Source of the DNA: Pseudoduganella violaceinigra DSM 15887
GTDB taxonomy: Bacteria > Pseudomonadota > Gammaproteobacteria > Burkholderiales > Burkholderiaceae_D
Length of the DNA stretch: 64,000 nucleotides
Direction of reading: 5' to 3'
NCBI RefSeq assembly: GCF_000425385.1
Contig: NZ_KE384357.1
Coordinates: forward strand, 22,579-86,578
Part shown: piece after piece, positions 59,461 to 64,000 of the stretch
Numbering within the stretch: the stretch's first letter is position 1
Layout of the letters: the number at the start of each line of letters is the position of its first letter
Position numbers and translations under genes: made by a program
The notes under the pieces: model-generated
What the model saw: the letters and a program-made list of their open reading frames with translations, nothing else
What the model was told of the DNA's origin: nothing
Database searches by the model: none

Positions 59461-61738
59461 GCAGGACCGGCACTTCCTTGAAAGCGGGCGTGAGCGAGCC
59501 GCGTGCCACCAGCTGCGGGGAAATCAGGGGCGTCAGCTCGGGGAAATAACCGAACACGTCGCCATCGGGCACGTCGTACTGCACCAGCTGGTAGCCGCTG
59601 CATTGGCGCGCAATGCCGTCCGGCGATGCCGCATGGACGTCGACCTTTTGGCCGTCGCTCAAGCCCAGGCGCGCCATGGTAGCGGCGGAAATGAACAACA
59701 CCTTGCGCGTATGGTGCACGCCGCGGTAGCGGTCCACTTCGCCGGTGGTGTCGCGGTAAACGGTGGTGTTGTACTGGCGGTGGGCACGCACGGTGGCCAG
59801 GCACAGCACAGCATCGCCGAAAGCGGCGCGGGCGCGGCCCATGATGGTGTCCCGCGGCAGGGCAATGGCGGTGAACTGCGCCTTGCCGCTGGCAGTCTTC
59901 CACTCGCGCAGGCGGGCGCTGTTCGGCAAATGGAAACCGCGCGGCTGCGTAATGCGCTCGTTGTATTGCTCAAAACCGGCCACCGCGGTCTGCGCCACCT
60001 TCTCGATCAATTCACGCGTCACCGCGTAATCGCTGCCCATGGCCTGCCATGGAAGCTGCGACTCGCCCAGCGTATGGCGCGCCAGCTCGGTCACGATATG
60101 CGGTTCGGAGCGCAGCTTGGCGCTGGCTGGATCGCCGCGCCCGGCGGAAGCGTGCACCATGCTCGCCGTATCCTCGACGCTGACAAACTGGCGGCCGCCG
60201 GCCTGCTCATCGCGCTCGGTGCGGCTCAGGCAAGGCAGCAGCAGGCCGACACGGCCCGGATGCAAGTGGGTGCGATTCAGCTTGGTGGCAATATGCACGG
60301 TCAGCTGCAAGCCCTCCATCGCCGCCAGCACGCGCGGGGAATCCGGACCGGCCACGGCGAAATTGCCGCCCAGGCCGAGGAAGGCATGCACCGAACCGTC
60401 GATGATGCCGTTGATGGCCGCCACCGCATCCAGCCCATGCTGCGCCGGCGGCTTGAAGCCGAACACACGTTCCAGGCCTTCCAGCCACTCCTTCTTCGGG
60501 CGGTTGGTCACACCCACCGTGCGGTCGCCCTGCACATTCGAATGGCCGCGCACTGGCATCAGGCCGGCGCCGGGCCGGCCCACGTTGCCGCGCAAGAGCA
60601 TGAGATTGACCAGCATCTGAATCGTCTCGATCGCATACTCGTGCTGGGTCAGCCCCATGCACCAGGTAGCGATGGTGGCCTTGGACGCCATATACATCGC
60701 CGCCGCCTTCTCAATCTGCGCGCGCGGCAGGCCGCTATCGAGTTCGATGCGCTGCCAATCCTGCGCCCGCACGGTCGCGGCGAAATCCTCGAAACCGCTG
60801 GTATGGCGCGCGATGAAATCGCGGTCCAGCACCTTGCCGCCCGCATCCTCCGCCTCCAGCACCGCCTTGCAGATGCCGGTGATAGCGGCCAGGTCGCCGC
60901 CCACGCGCACCTGGAAGTACTCGCTGGCGATACGAGTACCGCGTCCGGTCAGCGTCTCAAGCGGCGACTGCGGATCGGCAAAGCCGCGCAAACCCGGCTC
61001 CAGCATCGGATTGAAGGCCGCGATGCGGCAACCGCGCAGCGACGCCTCGCGCAGATCGCCCAGCATACGCGGATGGTTGGTGGCCGGATTCTGGCCGAAC
61101 ACGAAGATGGCATCGGCGTGCTCGAAATCCTCGCGCGTGATGGTGGCCTTGCCCACACCCAGGGTAGTACCGAGCGCCATGCCCGACGACTCATGGCAAT
61201 AGTTCGACGAATCGGGCATATTATTGGTGCCGAAAGCGCGCGCGAACAGCTGGTAAGGGAACGCCGCCTCATTGCTGCTGCGGCCGGACGCGTAGAACAC
61301 CGCGCGGCTGGGCGCATCGAGCGCGCGCAAAGCGCCAGCGGCAAGCTTGAACGCCTCATCCCACCCGATCTCGCGGTAGGTATCGCTGGCGCGGTCATAC
61401 AGCATGGGAGCGGTCAAGCGGCCGAAGCCCTCCAACTCCCACTCCGCGCGCGTGCGCAAGCTTGCCAGCGTGTGCCCGGCGAAAAAGTCCGGGGACGCGC
61501 GCAGGCGCGTGGTCTCATGCGCAATAGCCCAAGCGCCCTGCTCGCAGAAATCGACCGACTTGTCCTTGGGCGAATCCGGATAAGCGCAACCAGGGCAATC
61601 CACTCCGCCCGGCTGGTTCAGCTGCGGCAGGACTTTCAACGCCGGCAACACGCTATTGCTGCGCAAAGCCTTGGTGGTGCCGTTCAGCGAACCGAGGCCG
61701 CCGGCGGGTTTGTCATAGAAACGAATAGGATGCTGCAC
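59444..61738 (-). CDS. FdhF/YdeP-type molybdopterin oxidoreductase
   Basis: 764 aa. Molybdopterin-binding features: YCHESSGMALGTTLGVG near residue 185, FVFGQNPATNHPRM, RGNVGRPGAGLMPVRGHSNVQGDR. The N-terminal DCPGCAYPD suggests an incomplete cysteine set, as in YdeP-like members, rather than the full [4Fe-4S] set of formate dehydrogenase H. The substrate is unknown. The start is GTG 61738 with GGAGA upstream. It precedes the palindromic repeat at 61783. Confidence 0.88.
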   Translation of the reverse strand: MQHPIRFYDKPAGGLGSLNGTTKALRSNSVLPALKVLPQLNQPGGVDCPGCAYPDSPKDKSVDFCEQGAWAIAHETTRLRASPDFFAGHTLASLRTRAEWELEGFGRLTAPMLYDRASDTYREIGWDEAFKLAAGALRALDAPSRAVFYASGRSSNEAAFPYQLFARAFGTNNMPDSSNYCHESSGMALGTTLGVGKATITREDFEHADAIFVFGQNPATNHPRMLGDLREASLRGCRIAAFNPMLEPGLRGFADPQSPLETLTGRGTRIASEYFQVRVGGDLAAITGICKAVLEAEDAGGKVLDRDFIARHTSGFEDFAATVRAQDWQRIELDSGLPRAQIEKAAAMYMASKATIATWCMGLTQHEYAIETIQMLVNLMLLRGNVGRPGAGLMPVRGHSNVQGDRTVGVTNRPKKEWLEGLERVFGFKPPAQHGLDAVAAINGIIDGSVHAFLGLGGNFAVAGPDSPRVLAAMEGLQLTVHIATKLNRTHLHPGRVGLLLPCLSRTERDEQAGGRQFVSVEDTASMVHASAGRGDPASAKLRSEPHIVTELARHTLGESQLPWQAMGSDYAVTRELIEKVAQTAVAGFEQYNERITQPRGFHLPNSARLREWKTASGKAQFTAIALPRDTIMGRARAAFGDAVLCLATVRAHRQYNTTVYRDTTGEVDRYRGVHHTRKVLFISAATMARLGLSDGQKVDVHAASPDGIARQCSGYQLVQYDVPDGDVFGYFPELTPLISPQLVARGSLTPAFKEVPVLLKASE

Positions 61739-61782
61739 GGGGATCTCCGGCCAAACTGGTGAGGCGGCGATGTTAACATAAA

Positions 61783-61947
61783 GCCGGGGTCAGGTCTGTC
61801 ATTTGGACAGCCAGAGCGCACTTTTGACAAATATCAAAACGGAGCAAATAGCATCCATCGGCATTCGCCTCGTTTGCTATTTTGGGTGCGTATTGAGGTT
61901 TATCAAAAGTCGTCTTCGCGTGTCCGAATGACAGACCTGACCCCGAC
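61783..61947. repeat. 165-bp near-palindromic REP-like element
   Basis: Terminal arms of 27 bp (61783-61809 and 61921-61947) are inverted with 25 of 27 identities (core GGGGTCAGGTCTGTCATT). Inside, AAATAGCA / TGCTATTT and TTGAC-AAAT-ATCAA (61824-61837) are part of the fold; the right arm has TTGATAAACCTCAA-like sequence. It fills most of the gap between 61738 and 62092; nothing else is recognised in 61948-62091. Confidence 0.8.
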
Positions 61948-62091
61948 TGTTGGAGTTGCTGCTTAACAACGACCGATGTGCGGCGGTAGCAGCTGTCCCG
62001 GTGTTGCTTTATACTTCGCCTGCGCCTCACCCCTGCGCGAACTTCCCCAAGGCCAAACCCTCGCCTGCATTCTCCCTCTCAGGAGATGGTT

Positions 62092-63768
62092 GTGCGCCAG
62101 ATTCCCAGACTCCAGACGTTCAAGTTCAAGATTTCAGCCCTGCTGGTGCTGATGGTCATGTGCGCCACCATCCTGGTCGGCGGCGCGTCGTTGCTGGTCG
62201 CCGAACAGGAGATGCGCAAGGTCATCGGCGCGCAGGAAATGTCGATGCTGTCCAGTGCTGCGGCCTATCTGGACCGCGACCTCGCTTCCAAACAACTAGT
62301 CTTGCGCGTGCTATCCGAAAGCTTGCAGTCGGAGCCCATCCCGCATGACAAGATCCAGTCCCAGCTCGAAGTGCGCGTGGCGCTGCGCGACGAATTCTTC
62401 AACGTGACCGCCTATTCCCGGGACGGCGAACTGATCGCCAACCTGGAAGACCGGCGCATGCTCGGCAAGCTCAATAGCAAGACCCGCCAGTATTTCCGCG
62501 ATACGCTGGCCGCCCGGGAAGGCATCGTCTCGGCGCCGTTCCGCAGCGTGCTGTCGGGCCGCCCTGTGGTCGCGATCACCCAGCCGGTGCTGGACCGCGC
62601 CGGGAGGATCGATTACATCCTGGTCGGCACCATCGACCTGCAGCGTCCCGCCTTCGCCGGCCAGCTCAATGCCCTGCGCGGCAAGGCGGAAGGCTATCTG
62701 TTCATCGTGACCGCCGACGGCACCACGCTGTATCACCCGGATCCTGCGCGCGTATTGACCCAGGCGGCCGGCCCGGGGACGCTGGTGCGGTCCGTCCTCT
62801 CCGAACCCGAGGGCTGGCGCGACGACGCCAGCGACGATGGCAAGCCTGTGCTCTTGGCGCATAAACGCCTGCACAATGCCGATTGGACGCTGGCGGTGTC
62901 CTTCCCCATCCACGACGTCTTCGCCGCCATGGCCAGCCTGCGCTGGCGCGCCCTGGTGGCCGCCTCCGTGGTGGCGCTGGCGGCTGGCCTGTTGGCTTGG
63001 TTGCTGATGCGCGCCATGCTCGCGCCGCTGTACCGGATGTATGGCCAGGTGCGCGCCCTTGGCGGCGACCAGCACGATATCGAACAGTTCAACAGTAAGC
63101 GGGGCGACGAGTTCGGCCACCTGAGCCGCGCCTTTTACCAGGTCGCGCGCCAGCAGCAGATGGCCGAACGCAATCTGCAGCGCCTGGCCACCACCGATCC
63201 GCTGACCGGGGCCCACAACCGCCGCATGTTCGACGAGTTCTTCCCGCAGGCGCTGAAGCGCGCGGTCCGCGCCGGCCAGCAAATCGGTCTGGCGGTGCTC
63301 GACATCGATTACTTCAAGGGCATCAACGATAATTTCGGCCACCAGGCGGGCGATGCCGTGCTGATCCAGTTTGCCGACCGCCTGCGCGACGCCGTGCGCA
63401 GCACCGATACCGTGGCGCGCATCGCGGGCGATGAATTCGTCATCGTGTTCGAGCACCTCGAGACCGGCCATGACATCAACCTGCTGGGCGAGAAGATCGT
63501 CGCGGCCATGCAGGCCCCGTTCGCGGTAGGCGGCAGGCCGTTGAACGTTACCGCCAGCATCGGCATCGCCCTGACGACTGAGCTGCCGGCCGATGTCGAC
63601 AAGGTGATGCTGGCCGCCGACCAGGCGCTCTACTGCGTCAAGGCGGCCGGCCGCAACGGCTTTGCGGTGAACACGGTGGGCGCCGAACGCATCCTGTCGG
63701 TCCGCGACTTCGGCGCCCCTTCCAAGACGGAGAAGGACAAGAAGACCTGGCCCTCGGCCCGGCTTTAA
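62092..63768 (+). CDS. Membrane Cache-HAMP diguanylate cyclase
   Basis: 558 aa. Helix 1 (about 10-36) and helix 2 (about 285-308) enclose a periplasmic Cache-type domain. HAMP follows, then GGDEF (about 370-530) with the signature as A445-GDEF, preceded by the I-site RSTD. The Ala-for-Gly change at the first position is a tolerated variant in some active cyclases. I chose GTG 62092, with AGGAG 6 bases upstream; ATG 62086 sits directly against the RBS. Confidence 0.88.
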   Translation: MRQIPRLQTFKFKISALLVLMVMCATILVGGASLLVAEQEMRKVIGAQEMSMLSSAAAYLDRDLASKQLVLRVLSESLQSEPIPHDKIQSQLEVRVALRDEFFNVTAYSRDGELIANLEDRRMLGKLNSKTRQYFRDTLAAREGIVSAPFRSVLSGRPVVAITQPVLDRAGRIDYILVGTIDLQRPAFAGQLNALRGKAEGYLFIVTADGTTLYHPDPARVLTQAAGPGTLVRSVLSEPEGWRDDASDDGKPVLLAHKRLHNADWTLAVSFPIHDVFAAMASLRWRALVAASVVALAAGLLAWLLMRAMLAPLYRMYGQVRALGGDQHDIEQFNSKRGDEFGHLSRAFYQVARQQQMAERNLQRLATTDPLTGAHNRRMFDEFFPQALKRAVRAGQQIGLAVLDIDYFKGINDNFGHQAGDAVLIQFADRLRDAVRSTDTVARIAGDEFVIVFEHLETGHDINLLGEKIVAAMQAPFAVGGRPLNVTASIGIALTTELPADVDKVMLAADQALYCVKAAGRNGFAVNTVGAERILSVRDFGAPSKTEKDKKTWPSARL

Positions 63769-64000
63769 TGGCGGGCCGGCACGCCCGCCGCCCTGACCTG
63801 GGACTGCACCATGCCGGCCATATTGCGGCATTCGCTGGCGCAGCGGCGGCAGGCGATGGCGCAATCCTTGCAATGTTCGTGGGCGTGCTGTCCGCATTCG
63901 TCGGCGCAGGCCTCGCAAATCTCGGCGCAGGCTTCGCACAGGCGGGACGCGAGCTTGCTGCCGCGCTGCATCAGGCCGACGCAGGCGCGGCAGACTTGGG
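63765..64000 (-). CDS. Cys-rich four-helix copper-binding protein (DUF326/Csp type), 5' end outside window
   Basis: The frame continues to the window edge. Visible N-terminal residues QVCRACVGLMQRGSKLASRL lie upstream of Met 63971, so that Met is internal. The Cys pattern (CEACAEICEACADEC, CKDCAIACRRCASEC) matches small cytosolic copper storage or DUF326 proteins. It overlaps the stop of the cyclase gene by 4 bases. The true start is unseen. Confidence 0.85.
   Translation of the reverse strand, partial: QVCRACVGLMQRGSKLASRLCEACAEICEACADECGQHAHEHCKDCAIACRRCASECRNMAGMVQSQVRAAGVPARH

Overview
The window reads as a chromosomal segment of a high-GC betaproteobacterium, most likely Oxalobacteraceae (Massilia, Duganella or Janthinobacterium type). 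This is inferred from protein style: many hybrid kinases and c-di-GMP enzymes, an NsrR/Hmp/NnrS set with betaproteobacterial-type operators, and DadA beside an Lrp-type regulator. No rRNA, IS element, integrase or CRISPR array was seen.

Layout. 1-463: tRNA-Arg(ACG) with a good promoter, then a gene-poor stretch ending in an intrinsic terminator. 464-8647: signalling block with a PAS-receiver protein, two hybrid histidine kinases, a receiver-GGDEF protein, a NarL-type kinase, a hemerythrin and a small acidic protein. 8644-12698: ndh with a coupled lipoprotein, a His/Asp-rich secreted protein, a large membrane/coiled-coil protein and a 44-residue ORF. 12704-15485: Lrp-type regulator divergent from dadA, then an HDOD protein. 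15482-22565: nitric-oxide and respiration island with hmp, nsrR, nnrS, a cbb3-like oxidase (subunit I carries a CcoS-like N-terminus), CcoO, a monoheme cytochrome, a SCO protein and an orphan membrane protein. NsrR-like operators lie in front of hmp and between nsrR and nnrS. 22580-26907: porin, small periplasmic protein and Cache-PAS-GGDEF-EAL operon.

27136-30206: Nudix, SDR, a REP-like repeat, hemerythrin-like, DoxX and UspA genes. 30207-36328: a DUF1275 gene, then a 4-hydroxyproline catabolic operon (epimerase, three dehydrogenase subunits, deaminase) divergent from a PAS-AraC regulator. 36379-42310: GST, UspA, a secreted PHP-type phosphoesterase, a GlxA-type regulator, an ABM-domain protein and a periplasmic binding protein. 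42323-56868 (all minus): an NHL-repeat protein and a two-partner secretion locus, TpsB plus a 2580-residue TpsA with ESPR, FG-GAP-like blades and 14 YDG repeats. TpsA sits at the end of a tightly packed run of DUF6916-like, three tail-collar, GNAT and Tat-exported genes. 57098-59460: periplasmic binding protein coupled to a histidine kinase. 59444-61738: FdhF/YdeP-type molybdoenzyme. 61783-61947: a 165-bp near-palindromic repeat related to the one at 28353. 62092-64000: Cache-HAMP diguanylate cyclase, then a Cys-rich four-helix copper protein cut by the window edge.

Themes: the window holds three GGDEF proteins and five kinase-type proteins, so signalling dominates. The two most interesting assemblies are the NsrR-linked oxidase cluster and the collar/GNAT/Tat/TpsA gene run. 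The repeat family at 28353 and 61783 contains sequences matching an FNR/ANR box, which deserves a genome-wide check. All functions are read from sequence motifs and remembered family features; no database search was run.
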